64,000 bases of DNA from Antonospora locustae (taxonomy: Eukaryota; Microsporidia). Location: assembly GCA_007674295.1 (NCBI GenBank), contig CM017450.1:62001-126000 (forward strand). The letters are read 5' to 3'. The notes under the pieces were generated by a model. That model was not told the origin of the DNA, ran no database searches, and saw only the letters and a list, made by a program, of their open reading frames with translations. This document shows positions 16,987 through 26,261 of the stretch, one piece after another; the stretch's first letter is position 1, and each line of letters starts with the position of its first letter. The translations under genes were made by a program, and so were the position numbers.

Positions 16987-17793
16987 ATGGAGGACGAAAT
17001 GAAGGCTGCTGTAATATCAAGCGAATACACAGAGCAAATAAGGGAGATAAGACACCATGTGGAGCGTAAGTGTGGACACTTTGTTTTGTGTTACATGGAC
17101 GAGTGGGTGCTGGCAGCAATTTTCTCCCATCTTGAGAACGTGGTAGGAAAACATTTTGTTGAGATTAGAAACAGCGGAGCTGCTTTCCACAGGCAGCACA
17201 CAGATGCAGTATTTGTTGCACGCATAGACAAACTGAAAGGCAGTAAACAACAGGCTGCAGTATACACTCTTCTGGAGAGCAGCATGAAAGACATAAACCT
17301 GGTTCTTCTTACACACTCGTGCATGACTATAGATAGTCTTGAGAGACGCATCAGGTCAAGACTCAACCACCGCATTGTTTTCCTTCCGTATCTCAGCACT
17401 GCTGCTGCAAGTATGCTTCTTGGTGGTGCACAGCCACCTCCAGTGCCTTCCTGCAACGCAATTTTACGAGAACATCTTATACGCAAACACCGCATTGCCA
17501 AATATGAGCTTTATGACCTTTATCGAATATTGAGCCCGCTGCACCTAGCACTGATGATTCTGTGTGCCAGCAAGCGCATCAGACACACAAATGTAGTCGA
17601 GGAGTTTAGAAAGTTCACCACAAAGTGCAGAGAGCTCAGAAACACGCCAAGCACGAACATACTATGTTCCTATTTCGACATTATGGACAGTGGCGCTATG
17701 GATAACTGCAATCGTTTTTTGTTTGACATAGAGGAGCTGAAGTTTTTTATTCGGAAGGAGGCGCCTTTTTACATAAGAAGCCTCTTAAAGTAA
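16987..17793 (+). CDS. ORC4: Origin recognition complex subunit 4, P-loop-less
   Basis: A 268-residue protein. DSLERRIRSRLNHRIVFLPY matches the Orc4 segment that ends its AAA+ domain (LEKRVKSRFSHR), preceded by VLLTHSCMTI at the sensor-1 strand. The C-terminal winged helix contains LSPLHLALMIL, a strong Orc4 signature. No GxxGxGKT Walker A motif exists and the acidic Walker B is replaced by VARIDKLKG. Orc4 normally binds ATP; here it probably has a structural and DNA-binding role with Orc1. It is about half the length of yeast Orc4 (529). Confidence 0.78.
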   Translation: MEDEMKAAVISSEYTEQIREIRHHVERKCGHFVLCYMDEWVLAAIFSHLENVVGKHFVEIRNSGAAFHRQHTDAVFVARIDKLKGSKQQAAVYTLLESSMKDINLVLLTHSCMTIDSLERRIRSRLNHRIVFLPYLSTAAASMLLGGAQPPPVPSCNAILREHLIRKHRIAKYELYDLYRILSPLHLALMILCASKRIRHTNVVEEFRKFTTKCRELRNTPSTNILCSYFDIMDSGAMDNCNRFLFDIEELKFFIRKEAPFYIRSLLK

Positions 17794-17906
17794 ACATCAG
17801 CTTCTTTCTTTTCGACCTGCTTTCTGAACACTTTTCAAACTTGTGGTGTAGAAGCGCATCTCGTATATTTTGCATGGTAGACGTTTATATAAGAAAGCAG
17901 GACATC

Positions 17907-18224
17907 TCATGCGTTTTCAAAGGCGATTCTTGCGGTTTCTATAAACATCTGTTCTTTCTTCTCAAGGTACCTCCTTTCTTCCTTATACTTGTTGGCTCTC
18001 TGTGTCTCTATGTAGTCCTGCAACGTTATGAACTCTTTGAGAAACCTATCCTTTCCCACAAGCTTTCTAAGAAGCAGAAACGCCCTCTGGACGTGCTCCT
18101 CTTGTGCAATTCCTATGTCCTCACACAGCAGATAAAGAACTCTAAGCCCGCTTATGTCGTGGCTCTCTCTTTCCTTTGTGTTTATTGGAGGTGGAATGAT
18201 CATCTCGGTGTTTGTTTTGATCAT
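17907..18224 (-). CDS. Hypothetical protein, 105 residues
   Basis: A short acidic-then-basic protein of unknown family. Residues about 24-60 (ISGLRVLYLLCEDIGIAQ and on) look like packed helices, and residues 70-105 form one long charged helix, possibly a coiled coil. It has no signal peptide or cysteine motif. It is divergent from FEN1, with about 200 bp between the starts. Length, helix pattern and isolation on its strand support coding. Confidence 0.6.
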   Translation of the reverse strand: MIKTNTEMIIPPPINTKERESHDISGLRVLYLLCEDIGIAQEEHVQRAFLLLRKLVGKDRFLKEFITLQDYIETQRANKYKEERRYLEKKEQMFIETARIAFENA

Positions 18225-18427
18225 TTTATCTTTTTTAAACCTTATCTAATTGGACAGTATATTCAAAAACGAACAGAAATATAAGTCAGTGCTCGCACTT
18301 GCTTGCATACTTCAAGTTCCCCGAACTAGAACCGTAACAGGTGCTGGATATAGCTGGTGGCTAGTACAACATGTACGTGCATTTGAGCCCGACTTCTCTG
18401 CTTTGAGTGGCAAATCACCCAACCCTG

Positions 18428-19468
18428 ATGGGAATAGCACAGTTGAGCAAGCTCATTCAAGAGAACACAAAGCGTGGCTATAAGGAGAGGCCACTAGCAT
18501 ACTACGCCAACAAGAAGGTAGCGATAGACGCACCAATGGCTATTTACCAGTTTCTCATTGCAATAAGATCCGATGACGGCGTTTTGGGCATTGGCGAAAA
18601 AACAACAAGCCATCTTGTCGGGATGTTCTACAGAACAATAAGCATGGTTGAGGCAGGCCTACAGCCTGTATACGTGTTTGATGGCATAGCACCCGATCTG
18701 AAGCTTGGCGAGCTTCTGAAGCGTAGAGTACGCAGAGAAGTAGCTCATGAGAAGTATGAGGAAGCCAGAGTAATAGGTGACCTAGAAAAAATGATCATGT
18801 ATGAGAAGAGACAGGCTAAGGTGTGTGCAGAGCACATAGAAGATTGCAAGGCTCTTTTGGAGCTGATGGGCATTCCAATGATTGTTGCTCCGAGTGAGGC
18901 TGAGGCATACTGTGCACTTCTTGTGAAAAAGAAACTGGTAGATGCCGTTGCAAGCGAAGACATGGATGCATTAGCGTTTGGTGCACCAATTCTTCTGCGA
19001 AACGTGACAGCATCCAAGGCAAAGAAGGTTCCTGTTCGAGAATACAACCTTACACATGTCCTTGAGGACCTTGGGCTAACACAAAACGAGTTTATTGACT
19101 TGTGCATCTTGCTTGGATGCGACTTCTGCGAGGGCATCAGAGGTGTTGGGCCAAAAACAGCCCTGGCGCTTGTGAAGGAATTCAGGTCCATTGATGCTAT
19201 TATAGAGCACAAGAAAAACTTAGGTGTTCCAGACAACTGGAATTATAAGAAGGCTAGGCTTATATTTCAGAACCTGGCGAACGATGATGTGACAAGCATT
19301 GACGGAATAAAATGGGACAGCGTATGTCCTGCAGCAATCAAGAGCTTTCTGGTCAACAAGCATGGATTTAGCGAGGACAGAGTTGCAAAAGGGCTTGAGA
19401 GGTTTTTTGCGTCCAGAAAAAGAGGGACACAGCGTACTCTCGATAGCTTCTTTCGGAGCAAGAATTAA
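18428..19468 (+). CDS. RAD27: Flap endonuclease 1
   Basis: A 346-residue structure-specific nuclease that removes RNA/DNA flaps in Okazaki-fragment processing and long-patch repair. The start MGIAQLSKLI is the classic FEN1 N-terminus (the initiator Gly reaches the active site). Metal ligands are visible in AIDAPMAIYQFL, VYVFDG, PSEAEAYC, ASEDMDALAFG and LGCDFCEGIRGVGPKTA. The C-terminus carries a PCNA-interacting PIP box, QRTLDSFF. Length is typical though the basic tail is short. AACCCTG precedes the ATG. Confidence 0.96.
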   Translation: MGIAQLSKLIQENTKRGYKERPLAYYANKKVAIDAPMAIYQFLIAIRSDDGVLGIGEKTTSHLVGMFYRTISMVEAGLQPVYVFDGIAPDLKLGELLKRRVRREVAHEKYEEARVIGDLEKMIMYEKRQAKVCAEHIEDCKALLELMGIPMIVAPSEAEAYCALLVKKKLVDAVASEDMDALAFGAPILLRNVTASKAKKVPVREYNLTHVLEDLGLTQNEFIDLCILLGCDFCEGIRGVGPKTALALVKEFRSIDAIIEHKKNLGVPDNWNYKKARLIFQNLANDDVTSIDGIKWDSVCPAAIKSFLVNKHGFSEDRVAKGLERFFASRKRGTQRTLDSFFRSKN

Positions 19469-19586
19469 GCATCTGCCTGTTTTGCGTCTTTGTACTCAGT
19501 GCATAAGCCTCTACACACCTGCTTTGCAATGCTGATAACTCAAAACATGTGTCTGAGCATGATGCAGGCCCATGGTAAGATGATCG

Positions 19587-20009
19587 TCACCAGTACAGGT
19601 CACCTTGTGCCGTGCTGAATGCAAAGTCTAACGGACCTATGTTTATGAAGCCGTCCTTGAAGCTGCACTTCCATTTGTTTTTACTCTTCGTGACCTTTAC
19701 ATAAAGACACATCAAATAGTTGTAGCATGCTTCGTCATACACGGACTCGGAGGAATTAGAAACACTTTCGTCCATGGTTGATTCGTCGTTTTTTTCTATG
19801 TAACCGTTTTCATCAATGTGAACGGCAACGCTTTCCTTCAGTTCGTTGATTTTTGTAAGATCAGTATACTCGCTTATCCTTTCAAACCATGCTCTTCGAA
19901 GCTCCTCGATGACAGAAGACTCTATGTTTGTGTACAAAGATTCTTCCTCCAGACTCTTTGTCACATCGTCGATCACAGTCCTGTACACTCTCGTTATTTC
20001 GTAGTTCAT
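19587..20009 (-). CDS. TOA1: TFIIA large subunit
   Basis: A 140-residue protein with the two conserved ends of TFIIA-alpha/beta joined by a short acidic linker. N-terminal helices VYRTVIDDV and IEELRRAWFERI form the four-helix bundle with Toa2. The C-terminal beta-barrel half reads LYVKVTKSKNKWKCSFKDG and ends FAFSTAQGDLYW, matching the family's KVTR-KNKWK and KAQG-F-W. It stabilises TBP on DNA. Yeast Toa1 is 286 residues. AACCCCTA precedes the ATG; 78 bp separate it from divergent CBP80. Confidence 0.93.
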   Translation of the reverse strand: MNYEITRVYRTVIDDVTKSLEEESLYTNIESSVIEELRRAWFERISEYTDLTKINELKESVAVHIDENGYIEKNDESTMDESVSNSSESVYDEACYNYLMCLYVKVTKSKNKWKCSFKDGFINIGPLDFAFSTAQGDLYW

Positions 20010-20087
20010 TAGGGGTTTGTTTATATATTTTGCAGCTACTTACTTTATAGCCAGTTCCCTCCTCATTAATATGCATGTAATGCCCTT

Positions 20088-21521
20088 ATGGAAAAGGAAA
20101 TCGTAAGACTGAGCAAAAAGAGCTTTAGAATTATCGTTGACGAGTTCAAGAAGGTATACACAACTACAAAACCTTGTCTGTTGGAGTCAGTCGTAGACTG
20201 CATCCTGTTCATGCCGCAGAGTCACAGAATAATATCGGAATTTGTTGCAGAAGCCTGTCTTTTTAACAAGACCTTCCATCATGACTTTGTCACGATGCTT
20301 GGGACACTTGTTATCAGTGATGCATGTTCTTTTTTATCGCTTATGGTTGTTTTGAATCACCTTGAGATCAAAGGTGTAATTGACAAAGGCACTGTAAGTC
20401 ACTTTACCAAAGAACTCAGTCTAGATACATTTACTGAGTTTGTGACTTTTCTTGCAACATGCAGTGTAGCAGACGCACAGAGCCAGGAGGATCATGGTGA
20501 CACAGGTGCTGTTAGGGGCACAGAAGATACGGATGCAGAAAGAAAGATCATACTGGGCGACGAAGGACCAGCCATGGAAACGCTTGCTACAGATGCCGTA
20601 GGAAATTTGGACGGCCCGAGGCCATTTATACTTTTCAAAATTGACCAGGTGCTTCGAGAGGACATCAAAAACACAATAAGCAAATTTAACACACTAAAGC
20701 ACAAGTACAGGAAAATGAACTACCACTGCTTAGTAGCACAGCAGCTAATATCAAACCTCCATTTTAACATCAACGAATGCATCTGCCAACTTTCTTGTTA
20801 CTTTGAGTCTGAAGACATTGTTCAGTTGGTATATGCTATTCTAGTAACTGCGGAAACTATGGATCAAGTTGACCTGATCTTGTTGGTTCTATCTCTTGCA
20901 AAGGAGAAAGGGTTTTTGAAAGAACTGTATCCTCTTATTGATTTTACAAACAGAACACACAGGACACTGTACTGCTTCATATTTGAACAGTACTACAACC
21001 AGGCATCCGCACAGAAGAGCTACTACGACATGAGCTCTACATATAATCCCTCATTCTCGCGGGAGGAGGCTGAGCTCTTCAAAGGCATGGTCTATGGAGA
21101 AATAGTCAATGAGATGAGAAAATATTCGTCAAAAGAGGACCTGGAGCTCTTTTTTGGCATTCGCATTGATGAAAGTGAAATTGAAATAACCGAGGAAGCT
21201 TTTCAGCTGCAAGACATTTTGAATGAGCACAAGGAGCCACAGATGGAGCAACGGGACTTCTTTCATAACTTCTGCCTCATAGGCTCACCATCAATATCAC
21301 ATTTTCTTGTCAACCTTGAGGCAAATGCAAGATTATTTGACTTAAATGATGCTGCGCAAAGGCTTTTTTGCGAGGTCTTTCAGGTGGTTTTCAAAGACAA
21401 AAGAGTGTTTCGAGACGTCCTTTGTGGCAAGTTTTTGAAATTTGGTGTTGTAAGCCCCAATGTTGCCAAGGAATTCCCTGCACTATTTGGCACGTACAAA
21501 ATGCAACAGCATGTATCTTAA
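20088..21521 (+). CDS. Nuclear cap-binding protein large subunit, reduced (CBP80/Cbc1-like)
   Basis: A 477-residue all-helical protein. Two regions match CBP80: VLREDIKNTISKFN with NYHCLVAQQLISNLHF (the second MIF4G-like domain) and, near the C-terminus, GSPSISHFLVNLEANARLF with an F-x-V-x-K pattern leading to GKFLKFGVVSPNVA, aligned with the family's SHSFSALAKF and DKMIR-QIVD-AAVANW. CBP80 pairs with CBP20, whose clear gene is at 51.2 kb. At half the usual length (about 790) most of the first MIF4G domain would be eroded. GCCCTT precedes the ATG. Confidence 0.6.
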   Translation: MEKEIVRLSKKSFRIIVDEFKKVYTTTKPCLLESVVDCILFMPQSHRIISEFVAEACLFNKTFHHDFVTMLGTLVISDACSFLSLMVVLNHLEIKGVIDKGTVSHFTKELSLDTFTEFVTFLATCSVADAQSQEDHGDTGAVRGTEDTDAERKIILGDEGPAMETLATDAVGNLDGPRPFILFKIDQVLREDIKNTISKFNTLKHKYRKMNYHCLVAQQLISNLHFNINECICQLSCYFESEDIVQLVYAILVTAETMDQVDLILLVLSLAKEKGFLKELYPLIDFTNRTHRTLYCFIFEQYYNQASAQKSYYDMSSTYNPSFSREEAELFKGMVYGEIVNEMRKYSSKEDLELFFGIRIDESEIEITEEAFQLQDILNEHKEPQMEQRDFFHNFCLIGSPSISHFLVNLEANARLFDLNDAAQRLFCEVFQVVFKDKRVFRDVLCGKFLKFGVVSPNVAKEFPALFGTYKMQQHVS

Positions 21522-21673
21522 TGTTCATTAAAACTCGTTTATTTTGTAACAGACTTCACAAGGCCTTGGCAGGAGTCTTTCTACTTATTTGCATACCATG
21601 TCTTTGCATTTCCTGCATGTCTCGATAATAAAGCTATATACTGCGAGTCCTGCGGCTCTGTATTTGTGTTTCC

Positions 21674-23311
21674 TCACTCAAGCTTTGCTTTGGCAGGTTT
21701 GTTCATGAAGTCCGACGCTGTATAGAAAAGATAGAGCATAAATCCTATCGAAATTGACATCTCAACCGCAGCCTCAAATGCATTTTCATGAGCTCCAGTG
21801 GCATGTCTGAAGAATGAAACACATATGAATACTATTAGAAACAGACAGAGATTGCTTCGTAGAAACTCACTCTTTCGATTTTCAACGACCATCGTTTGTC
21901 CAGTAACCATTTCATATGCGCTTTGCATAGATCTATGTCTAAAGCGGTTGATGATGTATCTCTTGCATGTGAAAACCAAGTCTCTCAGAAGACCAGACTT
22001 GCTGTTTTTACCGGTCAAAACAATCTGAGACTTGATAGAGGGTGTTCCTGAGTACTGAATTGACAGTGTATTTCCATTTCCATACCACATTTTCTTGAAA
22101 ACACTCTCAATATGCTCACTGAAGTCAATTCCTAGTATTTCCAGCTGAGTTTTTAGAGCAATGCATCCTATGATAAACTGTGCCACGTTTGTTCGATCCA
22201 GTGTATCAATACAATTGGTCCTAATGACACCTGGCTGTGCACCGAAGGATGAAATATGTCTTTCGACAACACTCGCTATGCTGTGCTCAAATTTCATCAT
22301 AGCATCTCTATGGGTGCCTAATCGCTCTTCTTCAAAGTCAAAATGCATAAAATTCTTCTTTTTTCTTTCCAGCTCTCGAATATACGTAAGAGTTATATTC
22401 TTTTCATAGTATTCCGTTCTTGTGAGGTTTAGGTAAAACACTTCTCCATAAGTCTCTCTCAACTTCTTGTGTGTAATGTCCAGAATATCTGCTGGACTGT
22501 CTACAATGTATTTTGGATTGTACCAAAAGTTCACTTTGTGCCGCCATTTGAGCGGAATGGAGCCGCGTATCTGGACATACGCCAGCTCCTTTCCATCTTT
22601 TGCAACGTACTGTGTAGTCTCAACAAAGTTTGACACGTGTCCATTGTCGTCGGCACCTCTGCTAAGGAATCTGACTCCTGCGCGATATCTAGATCTTCTT
22701 GATACAAGGACCAAGTCAAGGCCATTCAGCCTCTGGCTTTCAAAATAGCCATGAATGGACCTCAACCCAAACGCCTCTAGACCACTTTCAAGCTTTCCAA
22801 GATCATCAAGAAGAACCTTGTTAAACACAAAGCTTGCGGTTGCTCTGCGAAACCTGCTTTCATGTATCGGAAAGTCACTAAAGTAGCTTCCAGGAAGGCT
22901 GAAAAAGTGGTTTAGCAGCATATGCTCGTAAGAATCGTTGTTATCACCTGCTAGTACACTGACTGCGTGCTGAAGGACAGCGTGTGATTCCTTCGCGTCA
23001 TGGCCTCTGTACTTTACAAGCCTGATGCCTTTTATTTCATAAACAGGCACGCAATGGACTTCTCCTGCATTACGTGCTTCGCAAACGCATATTAAATAGC
23101 TCCCGTACCTTAGATTGATACTTCCATACAAACCAAAAATCTCGAAGGTCTGCTTTGTATGCATTTCCGAGTTTCTGCTCGCTATTTGCTTTGTAATTAC
23201 AGACTTGTAGTGTCCTACTTTGTCCTGTATCGTCACATGTGCATCATCCTCAATCACAATGAATTTCTTTTCTATTTTCCTTTCTGCTGGACTTTCTTTA
23301 TTGATTTCCAT
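21674..23311 (-). CDS. Sac-domain phosphoinositide phosphatase
   Basis: A 545-residue phosphatase with the catalytic P-loop RTNCIDTLDRTN (CX5R) near residue 370. The context after the loop (VAQFIIGCIAL, then GNTLSIQYSGT) is closer to Fig4/plant SAC types than to yeast Sac1. However the C-terminus has two hydrophobic segments (about 475-530) and ends KAKLE, a KxKxx dilysine ER-retrieval signal like that of human SAC1. I infer an ER/Golgi PI4P phosphatase opposing PIK1. The first in-frame ATG is 23311; no CCC block is seen before it, so the start is less certain. Confidence 0.85.
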   Translation of the reverse strand: MEINKESPAERKIEKKFIVIEDDAHVTIQDKVGHYKSVITKQIASRNSEMHTKQTFEIFGLYGSINLRYGSYLICVCEARNAGEVHCVPVYEIKGIRLVKYRGHDAKESHAVLQHAVSVLAGDNNDSYEHMLLNHFFSLPGSYFSDFPIHESRFRRATASFVFNKVLLDDLGKLESGLEAFGLRSIHGYFESQRLNGLDLVLVSRRSRYRAGVRFLSRGADDNGHVSNFVETTQYVAKDGKELAYVQIRGSIPLKWRHKVNFWYNPKYIVDSPADILDITHKKLRETYGEVFYLNLTRTEYYEKNITLTYIRELERKKKNFMHFDFEEERLGTHRDAMMKFEHSIASVVERHISSFGAQPGVIRTNCIDTLDRTNVAQFIIGCIALKTQLEILGIDFSEHIESVFKKMWYGNGNTLSIQYSGTPSIKSQIVLTGKNSKSGLLRDLVFTCKRYIINRFRHRSMQSAYEMVTGQTMVVENRKSEFLRSNLCLFLIVFICVSFFRHATGAHENAFEAAVEMSISIGFMLYLFYTASDFMNKPAKAKLE

Positions 23312-23406
23312 CCCCCTTCTGTGTTCAGCATTTTTGCATGCTACCGAAGCAAGCAAGGCAGCACATCCTTCTGACGCAGGCTAGCAAAAGAACAAGTCCC
23401 TGACCC

Positions 23407-23658
23407 ATGGCAGATGAAGACCACACGCGTACGCTTTGTGTAGACGAAATAGACATACTAATAGAGAAATCTAGAGTAAAGAGCCGCATAGAAGCTCTGG
23501 AGAAGATGGAAACACCTAGAGTGTTGGTGCAGCAGAGCCGCTCTGTATTGATCTTTGAGGACCGTGCAAGAATGCTAAGAGAAGAAAGAGCTCGTAGAAT
23601 GCGAATTGAGAAGAAGCTTCTTCATACAGCAAAGCGAAATAAAGTCGCAGGTGCATAA
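23407..23658 (+). CDS. Hypothetical basic coiled-coil protein, 83 residues
   Basis: A small, highly charged protein with Arg/Glu-rich helices (RARMLREERARRMRIEKK) and no known motif. TGACCC directly before the ATG is the strong start context of this genome and supports coding. Its divergent neighbour is the Sac-domain gene, about 95 bp away. Confidence 0.6.
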   Translation: MADEDHTRTLCVDEIDILIEKSRVKSRIEALEKMETPRVLVQQSRSVLIFEDRARMLREERARRMRIEKKLLHTAKRNKVAGA

Positions 23659-23802
23659 TGTCTTGGCTTAGCTAGATGATATTAAAGACAAACTTGCTTA
23701 AAGATTTAACCAGTTGTGCCAGGTTCAAAAGCAGAAGCATGTAAGGTGCATTTCGAATACACGCAAAGTGGACATGCTGCGTCCGCAGAGTTTGCAAGAA
23801 CC

Positions 23803-24723
23803 CTACTTAAGAGGCTCGCAAGAAACATTTCTGTTCACAAGCCTGAGGTTGTTTTCAGTGTCTGTAAAAAATAAATGCTCTTTTCTGATTTTATCTACGA
23901 GCCACTCACCGCTTTTAACCAGATCAACTCTGCCTCTCTCTGTGAAAAACCCGTTCTCTCTTCCTATCGACTCCAGAAACTCGTCTACTGTGCTAAAATC
24001 AGGCACTTTGTATTTTATAAGCAGCTCCATCTTGTTGAATATGCCAGCCAGTGCGGCGATGCAGCTTCTGTAGTTTAGCTTTGTTATTCTCTGCGTTTCT
24101 CTCAGAACACTCTGGGGACTGTCGCTACTATCTGTGACAACTCTATCAACCATAAAACTTGTGCAAAGTTCGAGGCCTGCAAGATGCTTCTCCTGAAAGT
24201 CTGCATTTGCAGCTACAAGCACAGATAGTTGAGGTTTTCCAAGCGAGGAAAGCACTCTATCTATTGCACTGACATCTGTATCTGCAAGCGCATTGTCGCG
24301 TGCCATCCATGATTCTAGAATACATGCTGGCACGTGGGATGTGTTGTAATATATCTTATGGTGTGGCCTGTTTATAGTGCTGCTGATTCTTGATATGTCA
24401 TCTGAGCTACTTCCTTGCGGATCACGAGAGTCAACAAACTCTAGAACAATATCCGATTCCTTTATGCGTGCCTCTAAGGACATCTCCCTCTTGTCGATGC
24501 ATGCAGATAAATGCAGCAGCTGTCTGTGCTTTGTGTCCTTTTTGATTTTCTCCAAAAGTGCCTTTTCCTCCTCTGTGTAGAATATGCTTGGTGGGGCAGT
24601 CCTTGCCTGCGCATTTTTCCTCATTTCCCTTCTCTTTTTTCTGCTGCGCTCGCGCGTCTTCTTTGCTATTTTTTCTCTCTTTCGAATTGGAATTCGCTTG
24701 CTCTTTCTATTTTTTACAACCAT
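23803..24723 (-). CDS. Nucleolar NUG1/GNL3-like protein with lost GTPase motifs
   Basis: A 306-residue protein. The basic N-terminus (KSKRIPIRKREKIAKKTRER) and ESDIVLEFVDSRDPQG (residues 89-104) fit the circularly permuted GTPases Nug1/GNL3. The C-terminal domain (KYKVPDFSTVDEFLESIGRE, then GEWLVDKI) fits too. Yet the G4 NKxD site is NTSH (127-130), the P-loop site is AANADFQEKH (171-180) and the DxxG site is lost. Relatives bind GTP during 60S ribosome assembly; this copy should not. It reads as a continuous ORF with an ACGTGCCC start context, so it is not a broken gene. Confidence 0.75.
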   Translation of the reverse strand: MVVKNRKSKRIPIRKREKIAKKTRERSRKKRREMRKNAQARTAPPSIFYTEEEKALLEKIKKDTKHRQLLHLSACIDKREMSLEARIKESDIVLEFVDSRDPQGSSSDDISRISSTINRPHHKIYYNTSHVPACILESWMARDNALADTDVSAIDRVLSSLGKPQLSVLVAANADFQEKHLAGLELCTSFMVDRVVTDSSDSPQSVLRETQRITKLNYRSCIAALAGIFNKMELLIKYKVPDFSTVDEFLESIGRENGFFTERGRVDLVKSGEWLVDKIRKEHLFFTDTENNLRLVNRNVSCEPLK

Positions 24724-24820
24724 GGGCACGTGCAAGAAGAAGAAAACGTAGCCTTACCAGCATAGGCAAACTCTGTCTTGTCTCAAAGGGTCTATCCGGA
24801 AAGCACAGACTTTCGTTGGT

Positions 24821-26026
24821 CTAGCCAAGATCCTTTCTCAGATCATAGACAAGATCGGCAGCAGACTTTTCTCTTCTTATTCTTGTAACCAGCTCCTTAA
24901 CAATTTTTTTGTAGCCAGAAAGCTCTGCACATACCTCTCTGTTTTTTTTTACACAGACATCGCACTCGCTGCGAAGCCTTCTCGTCTCCTCATCATATAT
25001 CTTCTTCAAGGACTCTGCAAGTGACCTTGCCCTTTCTAGGAGACGCTCTGCCTCTTCGTGGTCCAGAGATTCTGTGCTGTTCTTTTCAGCCCTGTACCTT
25101 TCGTGCATAAACACGAGATCCTGCTTTAACACTCGTATTATGTTCTTCATCATGCATATCTGCTCGTACTTCTTTTTGTTGCTCAGCTCTGACTCATTGT
25201 TTTTGTCTTGCAAGCTTCTAATTTCCTCATTCCTTTGTTCAAGCTCTCTTTTCAAGGCAGAAATCGTACTTTTGAGTCTCTTTGTTTCAAACTGATCGTC
25301 TACGCAGCTCCATATACGACTCTGTCTTCCATACACAGAGCTCTCCATGCCGCCATGTGTTTCACGCTCAGACATCGGCATATATCCGAGGCTCGGGGTT
25401 GAGCCAGAAAACGGCTCTACAGATATCTCCTTGGCGTCGTCCATAACTCCTGCACTATCTTGAACAGGCATCTCACCTTTCTCTATCGCGCAGTCTCCCC
25501 AGGAATCTTCGGCACACGTACCTTCAAATGCTTCCTTGTCTGGTGTGTCGCAACGCTGCTGAGGAATTTCAATGAGAGAGGTGACATCCACTTCCTCGTT
25601 GATCTCCCATGCAGGGGCCATAGGCTCCTTTACTATGCTCTCCAAAATCAGCTGCTCGTTTGCCATCGAAAACTCCTGTACTGCGTCTTCCGCACTCAGC
25701 AGTATCTTGCTTCTGCAACTACTGCTATACAGTCCTCTGCTGTAGTTGTCTTTCCCTTTCCTCAACTTTGCATCCAGCTCCCCGCCTTTGTCGGACAGCT
25801 CCTTCTCAACGTTGTTGAGTACTACTGTGCTCACCTCTGCGGGCTGCTCTTCCATCTTGCTAAGCGAAGGCGTCACTCCGTTGTTTTTTTCCAGGGTTTT
25901 CCAGACAAGCGACGCCTTTCGAACTCTTTTTCGGCCAGGTTCAAGACAGGGCGACTCGACTTTTGACGAATGTGGCTTTCTTGGTGTAGTTAGCTCCACT
26001 GACGATTTGGGATCTGTACTCTCCAT
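24821..26026 (-). CDS. Coiled-coil protein of unknown role
   Basis: A 401-residue protein. The first ~230 residues are low-complexity, Ser/Glu-rich and probably disordered, with a TPRK(P)-type Ser/Thr-Pro site near residue 14 that could be a CDK target. Residues about 240-400 form a long coiled coil (KRLKSTISALKRELEQRNEE onward). This layout is common in spindle-pole, kinetochore and nuclear-pore proteins but no family is recognised. AGCCCACG precedes the ATG. Confidence 0.75.
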   Translation of the reverse strand: MESTDPKSSVELTTPRKPHSSKVESPCLEPGRKRVRKASLVWKTLEKNNGVTPSLSKMEEQPAEVSTVVLNNVEKELSDKGGELDAKLRKGKDNYSRGLYSSSCRSKILLSAEDAVQEFSMANEQLILESIVKEPMAPAWEINEEVDVTSLIEIPQQRCDTPDKEAFEGTCAEDSWGDCAIEKGEMPVQDSAGVMDDAKEISVEPFSGSTPSLGYMPMSERETHGGMESSVYGRQSRIWSCVDDQFETKRLKSTISALKRELEQRNEEIRSLQDKNNESELSNKKKYEQICMMKNIIRVLKQDLVFMHERYRAEKNSTESLDHEEAERLLERARSLAESLKKIYDEETRRLRSECDVCVKKNREVCAELSGYKKIVKELVTRIRREKSAADLVYDLRKDLG

Positions 26027-26261
26027 CGTGGGCTATGGATTATTAAATTTATTGAATCCAGAGCTTTACAACACAACCACACAGTGCCCTTGTGAGAGAC
26101 CCTGAAAAGGCCCAGCGACATGCCAGAGCTTCTGTCACTTAAGACAAGCACGCACAGAGTCTACGCGTGTGCGGCATAGATAAACACGGTTTGCCTGGTA
26201 CGAAACAGATTTGCACTGTAACTTGCGCATGATATAGAAAGATAGCGACAAATAATAATGT

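Noticed and set aside
17841..18284. 147-codon plus-strand ORF
   Set aside because: Starts without a good context, is Cys/Phe-rich nonsense and is antisense to the 105-residue gene, which has normal composition.
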